DNA of 6,065 nucleotides from Propionibacteriaceae bacterium (GCA_009787035.1 WRGV01000114.1:1-6065), one strand, 5' to 3'. Positions 1 through 5,812 are shown, counted from the first letter of the stretch. Program-made: numbers and translations. The notes: a model not told the origin generated them from the sequence alone.

Positions 1-1206
1 CAAGATGATCACTGTGGTCGAATCGGGGGGCGTCAATGGATCACCAATAACAAAGTACCTCCCACCTTCATCACAACTCACAAGTGTCTTGACAATATGG
101 TCATTGATGTCCCATTCAGCACTGGTCAAATCGCTGCGCAACTGAGAGAATATCTGAGTGAACGTTGCCATGATATGCGTATAATCTTGCTGAGGTAGCT
201 CCGGAGGATTCTTCTTCTCAACATACTCAGCCTTATCGGCCAGGTCGCCAACGAGCTGCGCCATCAGTCCCACACTGCCCGCAACCGGAGCAGCCTCCGG
301 TTGAATCGTCCCAACAATGATAGCCATTTGGGCAACGAACTTCGAGAAGTTTTTGGCGATATCGAGCAGTTGCTCCCAGTCTATTCCGCCCCCAGCATCC
401 GGATTGCGAGCATAACTGCTGAGAGACGCAGTAGTGTCCGCAATTGTCTGCATCACATTCGCACGCGCCTGTTCCCACAGAGCATCCTCACCTTTAATAT
501 AGCCATAGACAAACCAAGTCACGAGGCAATATAGATTCACCACATACTCATCGAGCGGATCAAAATAGTTATTCCGAAAAGCCGCTAGCGCATTCGACGA
601 CCACACAGCAAGCTCTGAACGAACATTAGAGAAGTTGTGTTCGAGGTCCAGCGAATAGGTCAACTGCAACACCGGGCTCCACGTGCTGTACTGTGAGGTA
701 GACATCGTTGAGCCACCTTCTTGCGCAACAACGCCCCCGCACTGGCGCGCAAGGCTGTTGGCTGCCGCCTCAAGGCATCTGATTGCGTCATCAAAACAGC
801 CCTCTTGCGGAACATCACACAACCCGCCCACAGCGTCCGCGATATCGCTAAAGCAGGCGGAAACCTCGGCTGCGATGGCAACACCCGTCTGCTGGAGCCC
901 CGGAATGTCATTGTACGTGACACCCTGCTCCACACGTAAGACCGGAGAGATCCACCCCCCGTAAGGGCTGATGCGCGAAACGATGAGCACCATTCTGCCG
1001 GTGAGCTCGACACCTTGAGACTCCAACGTGGTGAGATCCGAATCGTACGCCACCCCCACAGCGCCACTCGGAGCCAGAAAGCACGTATAGGCATCGTCAT
1101 TCTCATCCAGGGTGAACCCCAGCTCCACCATGCGCGCATCAATGGCCGCCTGACGAAGGTCATCGATAGCATTTTGAACGTCGTCATACGGCCGCGGATC
1201 AGACAC
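1..1206 (-). CDS. Hypothetical protein, 3' end cut by window edge; helical, possibly WXG100/ESX-like
   Basis: An open frame of 402 codons without a stop runs off the left edge, so the C-terminus is unseen. The start is GTG at 1206-1204, because AAGGAG (1218-1213) lies 6 nt upstream. I do not recognise the protein. Residues 1-165 form a soluble mixed module with a cysteine cluster: C118, C130, C137, C144 and C156, plus C42. Residues about 168-270 are alpha-helical, with W202-S-S followed by an F-R-N-N-Y-F-D-P-L segment, which recalls the helix-turn-helix of WXG100-like secreted proteins; the glycine of WxG is absent. Residues 287-320 are hydrophobic and Ala/Gly-rich, and residues 321-332 are charged. 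No signal peptide is visible. GC content is well below the neighbouring genes and the codons are more AT-ending, which suggests acquired DNA. It is divergent from the CorA-type gene. The ESX link is a weak inference; the coding call itself is firm. Confidence 0.8.
   Translation of the reverse strand, partial: MSDPRPYDDVQNAIDDLRQAAIDARMVELGFTLDENDDAYTCFLAPSGAVGVAYDSDLTTLESQGVELTGRMVLIVSRISPYGGWISPVLRVEQGVTYNDIPGLQQTGVAIAAEVSACFSDIADAVGGLCDVPQEGCFDDAIRCLEAAANSLARQCGGVVAQEGGSTMSTSQYSTWSPVLQLTYSLDLEHNFSNVRSELAVWSSNALAAFRNNYFDPLDEYVVNLYCLVTWFVYGYIKGEDALWEQARANVMQTIADTTASLSSYARNPDAGGGIDWEQLLDIAKNFSKFVAQMAIIVGTIQPEAAPVAGSVGLMAQLVGDLADKAEYVEKKNPPELPQQDYTHIMATFTQIFSQLRSDLTSAEWDINDHIVKTLVSCDEGGRYFVIGDPLTPPDSTTVIIL
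703..722 (-). promoter_or_regulatory. Internal Shine-Dalgarno and in-frame ATG inside the left-edge gene
   Basis: On the minus strand, AAGAAGGTGG (722-713) precedes ATG (705-703) by 7 nt. This ATG is codon 168 of the longer frame and sits exactly at the junction between the cysteine-rich module and the helical module. It could start a shorter second product, or be the relic of two genes that became fused in frame. The motif is seen; its use is inference. Confidence 0.35.
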
Positions 1207-1217
1207 GCAATACTCCT

Positions 1218-1240
1218 TGCACTCGTTACATTGCAGTGCA
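1218..1240. repeat. Inverted repeat upstream of the left-edge gene, candidate operator or mRNA hairpin
   Basis: TGCACT (1218-1223) and AGTGCA (1235-1240) are perfect inverted arms 11 bp apart. On the minus-strand transcript the arm at 1223-1218 abuts and overlaps by one base the AAGGAG ribosome-binding site (1218-1213). The repeat could therefore bind a repressor or fold next to the ribosome site. A 6-bp arm is short, so chance is possible. Confidence 0.3.
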
Positions 1241-1273
1241 TGAGCGTAGGTCCTTCGCCGAGGGTGCGAGCGA

Positions 1274-1302
1274 CTTATACCGCAGTCCGGGGATTGACTC
1301 AC
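1274..1302 (-). promoter_or_regulatory. Candidate promoter for the left-edge gene
   Basis: TATAAG (1279-1274, minus strand) matches 5 of 6 bases of the -10 consensus. The hexamer 17 bp upstream, GTGAGT (1302-1297), is a poor -35 with 3 of 6 matches. Transcription would begin near 1267 and give a leader of about 60 nt before the GTG. The -35 overlaps the -35 of the opposing promoter of the CorA-type gene. Confidence 0.4.
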
Positions 1303-1322
1303 TGTCATCAGTACGCTGTAAG
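1294..1322 (+). promoter_or_regulatory. Sigma70-like promoter for the CorA-type gene
   Basis: TTGACT (1294-1299, 5 of 6 matches) is separated by exactly 17 bp from TGTAAG (1317-1322, 4 of 6 matches). Initiation near 1328-1330 would leave a leader of about 100 nt before the ATG at 1429, or only a few bases before an in-frame ATG at 1333. I recognise no Mg-sensing riboswitch in this leader. Confidence 0.5.
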
Positions 1323-1428
1323 CATAGCTCTCATGCCGCCGGCACGACAACACCCATTCCCCCGCTACACCCCGGTTTGGACGCGCGCGTTGCCGCACCG
1401 CACGCCGGATACATGGTTGGATGGAGGC

Positions 1429-2451
1429 ATGTCCGCTACCGCATCGTCCGTCCTCACGTCGGCGGTGTGGCGCGGGGGCATGCTGACCGACGAGCACCTG
1501 GAGGTGCCGCCGGCCCCGCGGTCTGATGCCGAGCCCGGACGGCTGGCCTGGATCGACCTGTGCGCCCCGACGCATGAGCAGCTGGCTCAGTTGGCCCAGC
1601 TTGGCATCGACGAGCACGCGCTGGAGGATGCGCTGGCACCCGGGGAGCGCCCCAAGGCCGTGCGCTACGACGGGTACACGTTCACGTCCGTCTATGCCGT
1701 GCGGCTGGACGGGCACAACGCCTCGCGGCTGGACGCCAGCCGCATCTCGACGCTGTCGCTGCCGGGCTGCCTGGTGACCATCCGGCGCGACGACAGCTTC
1801 GACATGACGGCCGTCGTGCGGCGCTGGGCCGAGGACGCCGACCTCGTGCATTTCGGCGTGCCCGGGCTGCTGCACGGGCTGCTCGACACCGTCGTCGACC
1901 AGCAATTCGACGTGCTGCAGCAGCTGGACGACGAGCTGGAGTCGCTCACCGACGTGCTGTTCGCCGATAACCCCGACCTGGACGGGCTGCAGCGGCGCAT
2001 GTTCGCCACCCGGCGTGACCTCGTGCGCCTGCGCCGGGTCGTCACACCCATGCGCGACGTCGTGGCCACGCTGATGCGCGAGACCATGCTCGCCACCGTG
2101 CGCGGGCGCCTGCGCCGCGACGGCACCGGCACGTCGCTGATGAGCTACTACGAAGACCTCAACGACCACGTGCTGCGCGCAGCCGAGTGGTGCGACGACC
2201 TGCGCGACCTGGTCGCCAGCGTCTTCGACACCAACCTCTCGCTGAACGACAAGCGCATGAACGAGATCATGAAGAAGCTGACCTCGGTCGCCGCCATCCT
2301 GGCCGTGCCCACGCTCATCAGCGGGTGCTACGGCATGAACGTGATCTTCCCCGGCGTCAACACCGTCGCCGGCTTCGCGGTCGCCGCCACCCTCATCGTC
2401 GTCGGCGTCGTCGTGCTCTTCATCGTCTTCCGCCGCAAAGACTGGCTCTAG
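1429..2451 (+). CDS. corA: CorA-type magnesium/divalent cation transporter
   Basis: 340-residue member of the CorA metal ion transporter family, an inner-membrane pentamer that passes Mg2+ (or Co2+/Ni2+). Residues 1-150 are the cytoplasmic alpha/beta domain and 151-280 the long coiled helices (acidic stretch DDELESL at 167-173). The family signature is clear: N-E-I-M-K-K-L-T (278-285), first membrane helix about 284-301, G302-M303-N304 selectivity motif, second helix about 314-334, and a basic cytoplasmic tail ending RRKDWL. The loop after GMN has no acidic residue, unlike the usual MPE-type loop. The start is uncertain. ATG at 1429 has GGAGG (1423-1427) only 1 nt upstream, too close to work normally. 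TTG at 1417 and ATG at 1333 are in-frame alternatives, but the extra 32 residues from 1333 are Pro/Arg-rich and not CorA-like. The gene stands alone, divergent from the left-edge gene and convergent with the permease. Confidence 0.93.
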   Translation: MSATASSVLTSAVWRGGMLTDEHLEVPPAPRSDAEPGRLAWIDLCAPTHEQLAQLAQLGIDEHALEDALAPGERPKAVRYDGYTFTSVYAVRLDGHNASRLDASRISTLSLPGCLVTIRRDDSFDMTAVVRRWAEDADLVHFGVPGLLHGLLDTVVDQQFDVLQQLDDELESLTDVLFADNPDLDGLQRRMFATRRDLVRLRRVVTPMRDVVATLMRETMLATVRGRLRRDGTGTSLMSYYEDLNDHVLRAAEWCDDLRDLVASVFDTNLSLNDKRMNEIMKKLTSVAAILAVPTLISGCYGMNVIFPGVNTVAGFAVAATLIVVGVVVLFIVFRRKDWL

Positions 2452-2482
2452 GCACAAAGATGGCATTTACAAGGCACGATAC

Positions 2483-2502
2483 CGCGAACCTCAAGATTCG
2501 CG
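2483..2502 (+). terminator. Small hairpin after the CorA-type gene
   Basis: CGCGAA (2483-2488) and TTCGCG (2497-2502) pair perfectly around an 8-nt loop, 31 bp after the stop codon at 2449-2451. No U-tract follows, so it may be a weak terminator or an mRNA 3' stabiliser. Confidence 0.3.
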
Positions 2503-2531
2503 ATCGTTGAAGTCGAAGATCCGCCAGGACA

Positions 2532-2577
2532 GACGACGGCCGGGGGCCGTCCACAGACAGCACCCCGGCCGGTCGTC
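2532..2577. terminator. Bidirectional terminator hairpin between convergent genes
   Basis: GACGAC plus GGCCGGGG (2532-2545) pairs with CCCCGGCC (2563-2570) plus GTCGTC (2572-2577). This is a 14-bp GC-rich stem with one bulged G at 2571 and a 17-nt loop. It begins 8 bp beyond the permease stop (2587-2585) and lies about 80 bp after the CorA-type gene stop, so it can serve both transcripts. Neither side has a clear U-tract, which is common for actinobacterial terminators. Confidence 0.6.
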
Positions 2578-2584
2578 GCGAAAC

Positions 2585-4069
2585 CTACGCCTCCTGCGTG
2601 GCCTCCTGCGCACGGGTGCGACCGCGATACAGGAAGGGCACGAAGAAGCCCAACACGATGACGATCAGGATGCCAAGCCCCGCACCACCCCAAACACTCT
2701 GGTTGATGTGCAACGGCTTGAACAGGAAACCAATCCAGCGGAGCCAGCTGATCGAAGGCGCGCCCTGCAGACCCCAGCCGATGACCGTCAGCACGGCCAT
2801 GCCGCCGACGGCGATCCAGTTGACCGAGCCGTAACGGCCGGTGGGCTTGTAGAGCGCCTTGTCGTCGTAGTCCTTGCGGCGCAGCACCATGTCGCCGAAG
2901 AAGATGCCGGCCCAGGCCGAGATCGGCACGCCCACGACAGACAAGAACGCCATGAACGGACCCGAGAAGTTCGGGGCGAACCACACGATGGCGATCGTGC
3001 CGATGAACATGATCACGCCGTCCACCAGCGAGCCCTGCCAGCGCTTGACCGGTAGGCCGATCGTCAGCAGCGTCAGGCCCGACGAGTAGATGTCCATCAC
3101 GGCACCCGACACCAGGCCGCCGACGGCGACCAGCACGAACGGGATCAGGTACCAGGTGGGCAGAATCGTCGCCAGGGCGCCAATCGCGTCGTTGCCGATG
3201 TCGGTGCCCAGCTTCGAGCTCGCACCACCGGGCTGCGAGGCAACCAGCAGCAGGCCGAAGATCACCAGGATCACCGGAGCAATCGAGGCACCGAACGTGG
3301 TCCAGAACACGACGCCCTTGCCGGACGCCTTGCGCGGCAGATAGCGCGAATAGTCGGCGGCCGAATTGACCCACCCCAGGCCCAGCGCCGTCATGATCAT
3401 CACCGTCGCACCGATCATCGACTGCGTCGAACCGTGAGCGACGGAGCCAACCGCACTCAGGTGGATGTGGCTGCTGGACGCGATCATGTAGCCGACCGTG
3501 ATGATGCCCAGGATGATCGTCAACCAGGTCTGGATCTTCATGATGAAGTCGAAGCCCAAGACGCCGCCGCCCACGATCAGTGCGATCACGATGATGAAGG
3601 CGATGATCTTGACGGCGTTGTCGTCGGCGCCCGTCCACAGCCGTTCGATGACCGTCGCGGCCGCCTCGGTGGCGAGTACGACCAGCATCGTCTCCCAGCC
3701 GACCAGCAGGACCCACGAGATGACGCCGGGGAAGCCGTTGCCGCGCACGCCGAAGGCCGCGCGCGACAGCACCAGCGTGGGCGCCGAGCCGCGCTTGCCA
3801 GCCAGCGAAATGGCGCCGACGAGCAGGAAGCTCAGCACCGTGCCGACAATGGCCGCGATCGTGGCCTGCCAGAAGCTGATGCCGAAGTCAAGCGCGTACG
3901 CGCCGTACGCCACCGACAGCACGGACACGTTGGCCGCGAACCACGGCCAGAACAGCGACCGCGGCTTGCCCTTGCGTTCCGATTCCTCGATGACGTTGAT
4001 GCCGTTGGTCTCGATCTCGAAGACCGACGGCTTGACCGGGGCTGCCGGCTCACTCGTCGTGGTGCTCAT
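2585..4069 (-). CDS. NCS1-family nucleobase permease (cytosine/purine permease type)
   Basis: 494-residue integral membrane protein of the nucleobase:cation symporter-1 family (cytosine/purine/uracil/thiamine/allantoin permeases), normal family length, with about 12 hydrophobic segments between residues 43 and 481. Family marks include an N-terminal cytosolic stretch ending SERKGKPRSLFWPWFAANVS (29-48), S-A-P-T-L-V-L-S-R-A-A-F-G (95-107) as in other NCS1 proteins, D239-Y-S-R-Y-L-P after the sixth segment, and L-R-R-K-D-Y (396-401) before the last helices. The start ATG (4069-4067) has AAAGGA 7 nt upstream. It lies 87 bp after the PNP-like gene on the same strand, so the pair is probably one operon for importing and salvaging a base. 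The exact substrate (cytosine, a purine, allantoin or other) cannot be read from the sequence. Overlapping open frames on both strands are GC-driven shadows. Confidence 0.93.
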   Translation of the reverse strand: MSTTTSEPAAPVKPSVFEIETNGINVIEESERKGKPRSLFWPWFAANVSVLSVAYGAYALDFGISFWQATIAAIVGTVLSFLLVGAISLAGKRGSAPTLVLSRAAFGVRGNGFPGVISWVLLVGWETMLVVLATEAAATVIERLWTGADDNAVKIIAFIIVIALIVGGGVLGFDFIMKIQTWLTIILGIITVGYMIASSSHIHLSAVGSVAHGSTQSMIGATVMIMTALGLGWVNSAADYSRYLPRKASGKGVVFWTTFGASIAPVILVIFGLLLVASQPGGASSKLGTDIGNDAIGALATILPTWYLIPFVLVAVGGLVSGAVMDIYSSGLTLLTIGLPVKRWQGSLVDGVIMFIGTIAIVWFAPNFSGPFMAFLSVVGVPISAWAGIFFGDMVLRRKDYDDKALYKPTGRYGSVNWIAVGGMAVLTVIGWGLQGAPSISWLRWIGFLFKPLHINQSVWGGAGLGILIVIVLGFFVPFLYRGRTRAQEATQEA

Positions 4070-4085
4070 CGAGCATTCCTTTCAT
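4050..4085 (-). CDS. Possible 11-codon leader mini-ORF overlapping the permease start
   Basis: ATG at 4085-4083 opens an 11-residue frame (M-K-G-M-L-D-E-H-H-D-E) that ends at TGA 4052-4050, 17 nt inside the permease. It has its own Shine-Dalgarno, AAAGGAA (4101-4095), 9 nt upstream. Its codons 2-3 (AAAGGA) are the ribosome-binding site of the permease. Translating ribosomes would therefore cover or hand over to the permease start, so translational coupling or attenuation is conceivable. It may be chance. Confidence 0.2.
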   Translation of the reverse strand: MKGMLDEHHDE

Positions 4086-4110
4086 CAAGAGTTGTTCCTT
4101 TCTGGAATCC

Positions 4111-4134
4111 TGTGACGCCGCCGGTGTGACGCCG
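4111..4134. repeat. Direct repeat TGTGACGCCG in the PNP-permease spacer
   Basis: TGTGACGCCG occurs at 4111-4120 and again at 4125-4134, a 14-bp period with a 4-bp gap, inside the 87-bp intercistronic spacer. It could be a tandem operator for a second promoter, an RNA element or a small duplication. No palindromic symmetry was seen. Confidence 0.3.
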
Positions 4135-4156
4135 TCGGGGGTGGGTCGTTGGGGTT

Positions 4157-4948
4157 TCAGTCCTCTGCGAGGATGCTGCGCAGCAGGGGGCCGACACGAC
4201 GCGCCGAGGCCTCGGCGATCGCCACGACCTCGTCCGGGTCGATGGCCTCGCCGGTCGCCTCGTGCGCCGTCACGATCGACAGCGCGAGCAGCTTGCAGTC
4301 GAACTCGCGGGCCGCGATGGCCTCCAGCACCGTCGACATGCCGACGACATCGGCGCCCATGACGACGGCCATGTGCGCCTCGGCGGCCGTCTCGTAGTAC
4401 GGCCCGGGGAACATCGCGTACACGCCGGTGACCAGGGACGGATCCAGCGCCAGCGCGCGGGCGCGCAGCTGCGGGTCGTACGTGTCGGTCAGATCGACAA
4501 ATCGGGCCCCCACCAGCGGGGACACCATCGAAAGATTCAGGTGGTCGGTCAGTGCGACGATCTGGCCGAGCGGCCATTCGGGGTGGAACGAGCCGTTGGC
4601 GTTGGTCAGGACGATCCGGCGCGCACCCAGCGCCGCCAGCGTCCGGACGCCGTGCACGACCGGTTGCGCGCCGTGGCCCTCGTAGTAGTGCGTCCGTCCG
4701 GACAGCACCAGCACGTCGCGGCCCGACCAGCAATAGTGCAGGATCTGGCCCGCATGCCCCGGCGCGATGGGCGCCAGGAAGCCGGGCACGTCACCCGTCG
4801 CCGCCTCGTGCAGCGGGGTGCCCCAGGCCTCGCGCGCCGGGCCCCAGCCCGAACCCAACACGATGCCGCCGAACACCTCGCCCAGCCCAAACTGCTGCCG
4901 CAGCCAATCCGCCGCCTGGTTAGCCGTTTCGTAGGCGTCCACAGCCAT
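4157..4948 (-). CDS. Purine nucleoside phosphorylase-like protein (trimeric PNP/MTAP family)
   Basis: 263 residues, the usual size for trimeric PNP, which splits a purine nucleoside with phosphate into base and ribose-1-phosphate in the cytosol. Visible motifs: L31-G-S-G phosphate loop, G84-R-T-H-Y-Y-E-G-H (H87, E90), D135-H-L-N-L, S143-P-L-V-G, P183-Y-Y-E-T-A-A-E (E186), and G198-A-D-V-V-G-M-S. Two active-site regions differ from the family. The TNAAGG motif reads T-N-A-N-G-S (115-120), and the S-L-V-T-N motif whose Asn binds the purine reads S-I-V-T-A-H (224-229). The base preference may therefore be changed, or the enzyme weak. ATG 4948-4946 is preferred over the in-frame GTG at 4984 because GAGGTGGGG lies just upstream of the ATG. 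Last codon is TGA (4159-4157). It is first in the probable operon with the NCS1 permease. Confidence 0.88.
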   Translation of the reverse strand: MAVDAYETANQAADWLRQQFGLGEVFGGIVLGSGWGPAREAWGTPLHEAATGDVPGFLAPIAPGHAGQILHYCWSGRDVLVLSGRTHYYEGHGAQPVVHGVRTLAALGARRIVLTNANGSFHPEWPLGQIVALTDHLNLSMVSPLVGARFVDLTDTYDPQLRARALALDPSLVTGVYAMFPGPYYETAAEAHMAVVMGADVVGMSTVLEAIAAREFDCKLLALSIVTAHEATGEAIDPDEVVAIAEASARRVGPLLRSILAED

Positions 4949-4970
4949 GATCCCCACCTCGTCGTGTGAT

Positions 4971-4984
4971 GTGGACCGCTCCAC
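4971..4984. repeat. Short inverted repeat in the PNP-like gene leader
   Basis: GTGGA (4971-4975) and TCCAC (4980-4984) are perfect inverted arms with a 4-bp loop, between the candidate -10 and the ATG. It can form a tight hairpin in the leader or be an operator half-site pair. Short arms make chance likely. Confidence 0.2.
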
Positions 4985-5002
4985 CCGCGATCCAGCTGTC
5001 TT

Positions 5003-5031
5003 ATCCTAGGGCCGACGCAGGCGATTGTGCG
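5003..5031 (-). promoter_or_regulatory. Candidate promoter of the PNP-like gene and permease unit
   Basis: TAGGAT (5008-5003, minus strand) is a common actinobacterial form of the -10. The hexamer 17 bp upstream, CGCACA (5031-5026), is a weak -35 sharing only ACA with the consensus. Initiation near 4996 would give a leader of about 48 nt. The weak -35 fits a regulated promoter. Confidence 0.4.
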
Positions 5032-5041
5032 GACGAATCGC
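5021..5041. promoter_or_regulatory. Candidate operator: inverted repeat over the -35 region
   Basis: GCGATT (5021-5026) and AATCGC (5036-5041) are perfect 6-bp inverted arms with a 9-bp spacer, 21 bp in all. The repeat covers the -35 of the candidate promoter, the usual place for a dimeric repressor such as GntR- or LacI-family regulators. No regulator gene is in the window. Confidence 0.35.
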
Positions 5042-5073
5042 GCAAATCGGCTCATCGAATGGTCGAGACCGCA

Positions 5074-5097
5074 GGTGTCGCCACTGCTGACAACACC
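5074..5097 (-). terminator. Hairpin after rpe, probable U-less terminator
   Basis: On the minus-strand RNA, GGUGUUGUC (5097-5089) pairs with GGCGACACC (5082-5074) around a 6-nt loop. This gives 9 pairs, two of which are G-U. On the plus strand the same positions give A/C mismatches, so the structure is stable only for transcripts coming from rpe. It starts 21 bp after the rpe stop; no U-tract follows. Confidence 0.45.
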
Positions 5098-5118
5098 GAG
5101 GCGGCGTGGACGGGATGC

Positions 5119-5778
5119 TTACCCGGTGATGGATCGCTGCGCCGCGGCGCGCAGCTGCCGCACCATGGCGTCCGGATCCTGCGCCGAATACACCGCCGAG
5201 CCGGCCACGAACACGTCCGCACCGGCCTGCGCGCACCGCTCGATGGTCTCCAGTGAAACCCCGCCGTCCACCTGCAACGCCACCTGCGCGCCGCTGGCGG
5301 CGATGGCCGCCCGCGTGCGCCGGATCTTCGGCAGCATGACGTCCAGGAACTTCTGCCCGCCGAAGCCGGGCTCGACGGTCATGACGAGCACCATGTCCAC
5401 TTCGGACAACAGATCGGCGTACGGCTCGATCGGCGTGGCCGGGCGCAGCGCCAGGCCCGCCCGGGCCCCCAGGTGCCGCAGCTCGCGGGCCAGCCGGATC
5501 GGCGCGCGGGTCGCCTCGACGTGGAACGTCACCGACGCCGCCCCCAGGTCGGCGTAGCCCGGCGCCCAGCGGTCGGCGTCCTCGATCATGAGGTGGATGT
5601 CCAGCGGCGTGCTCGTCGCCTTGAGCAGCCCCTCGACCACGGCGGGCCCGAGCGTCAGGTTCGGGACGAAGTGGTTGTCCATCACGTCGACATGGATCAT
5701 GTCGGCGCTCGGCACGCGGGCGACCTCGTGCGCCAGATCGGCGAGGTTCGCATTCAGGACGCTGGGTGTGATCTGCAT
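5119..5778 (-). CDS. rpe: Ribulose-phosphate 3-epimerase
   Basis: 219-residue TIM-barrel enzyme that interconverts D-ribulose-5-phosphate and D-xylulose-5-phosphate in the pentose phosphate pathway. Expected residues are present: H29-V-D31-V-M-D (metal ligand His and catalytic Asp), HFVPNL (36-41), H62-L-M, E136-P-G-F-G-G-Q phosphate loop, V170-D171-G-G (second catalytic Asp), and A192-G-S-A-V-Y at the C-terminal phosphate site. The N-terminal motif reads P-S-V-L-N-A-N instead of the usual P-S-I-L-S-A-D. The start is ATG 5778-5776, because GAGG lies 7 nt upstream; the in-frame GTG at 5784 has that GAGG only 1 nt away. The gene follows rsmB by 34 bp and is probably cotranscribed with it. The 170 bp to the PNP-like gene hold a hairpin and a new promoter, so rpe likely ends its operon. 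Confidence 0.97.
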   Translation of the reverse strand: MQITPSVLNANLADLAHEVARVPSADMIHVDVMDNHFVPNLTLGPAVVEGLLKATSTPLDIHLMIEDADRWAPGYADLGAASVTFHVEATRAPIRLARELRHLGARAGLALRPATPIEPYADLLSEVDMVLVMTVEPGFGGQKFLDVMLPKIRRTRAAIAASGAQVALQVDGGVSLETIERCAQAGADVFVAGSAVYSAQDPDAMVRQLRAAAQRSITG

Positions 5779-5812
5779 AGCCACGCCTCGATTCTACGAG
5801 CGCCGAGCCCGC

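Noticed and set aside
660..1241. A 193-codon minus-strand frame starting M-H-C-N
   Set aside because: Its translation is rich in Arg, Trp and Ser with no sensible domain. It overlaps the better frame that starts at 1206 behind AAGGAG, so it is a shadow.
1204..1245. CxxCxxxC zinc-finger-like stretch in the frame upstream of the GTG at 1206
   Set aside because: The frame is open there, but no ATG, GTG or TTG start with a ribosome site precedes it, and AAGGAG points to the GTG at 1206.
1207..1300. Integration site or mobile element end at the GC shift
   Set aside because: There is no tRNA gene, integrase, terminal inverted repeat or target duplication in the visible sequence; the other end would have to be found outside the window.
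1323..1428. Mg-sensing riboswitch (M-box) in the leader of the CorA-type gene
   Set aside because: The leader is only about 100 nt and I see no conserved M-box elements or extended stems.
2448..3716. Long minus-strand frame of 422 codons, and a plus-strand frame at 3434-4129
   Set aside because: Both are dominated by Arg, Gly, Asp and His and lie inside the permease gene, whose own frame shows clear membrane helices and NCS1 motifs. They come from high GC content.
4157..4984. GTG at 4984 as start of the PNP-like gene
   Set aside because: It has no Shine-Dalgarno, whereas the ATG at 4948 has GAGGTGGGG directly upstream and gives the normal family length.
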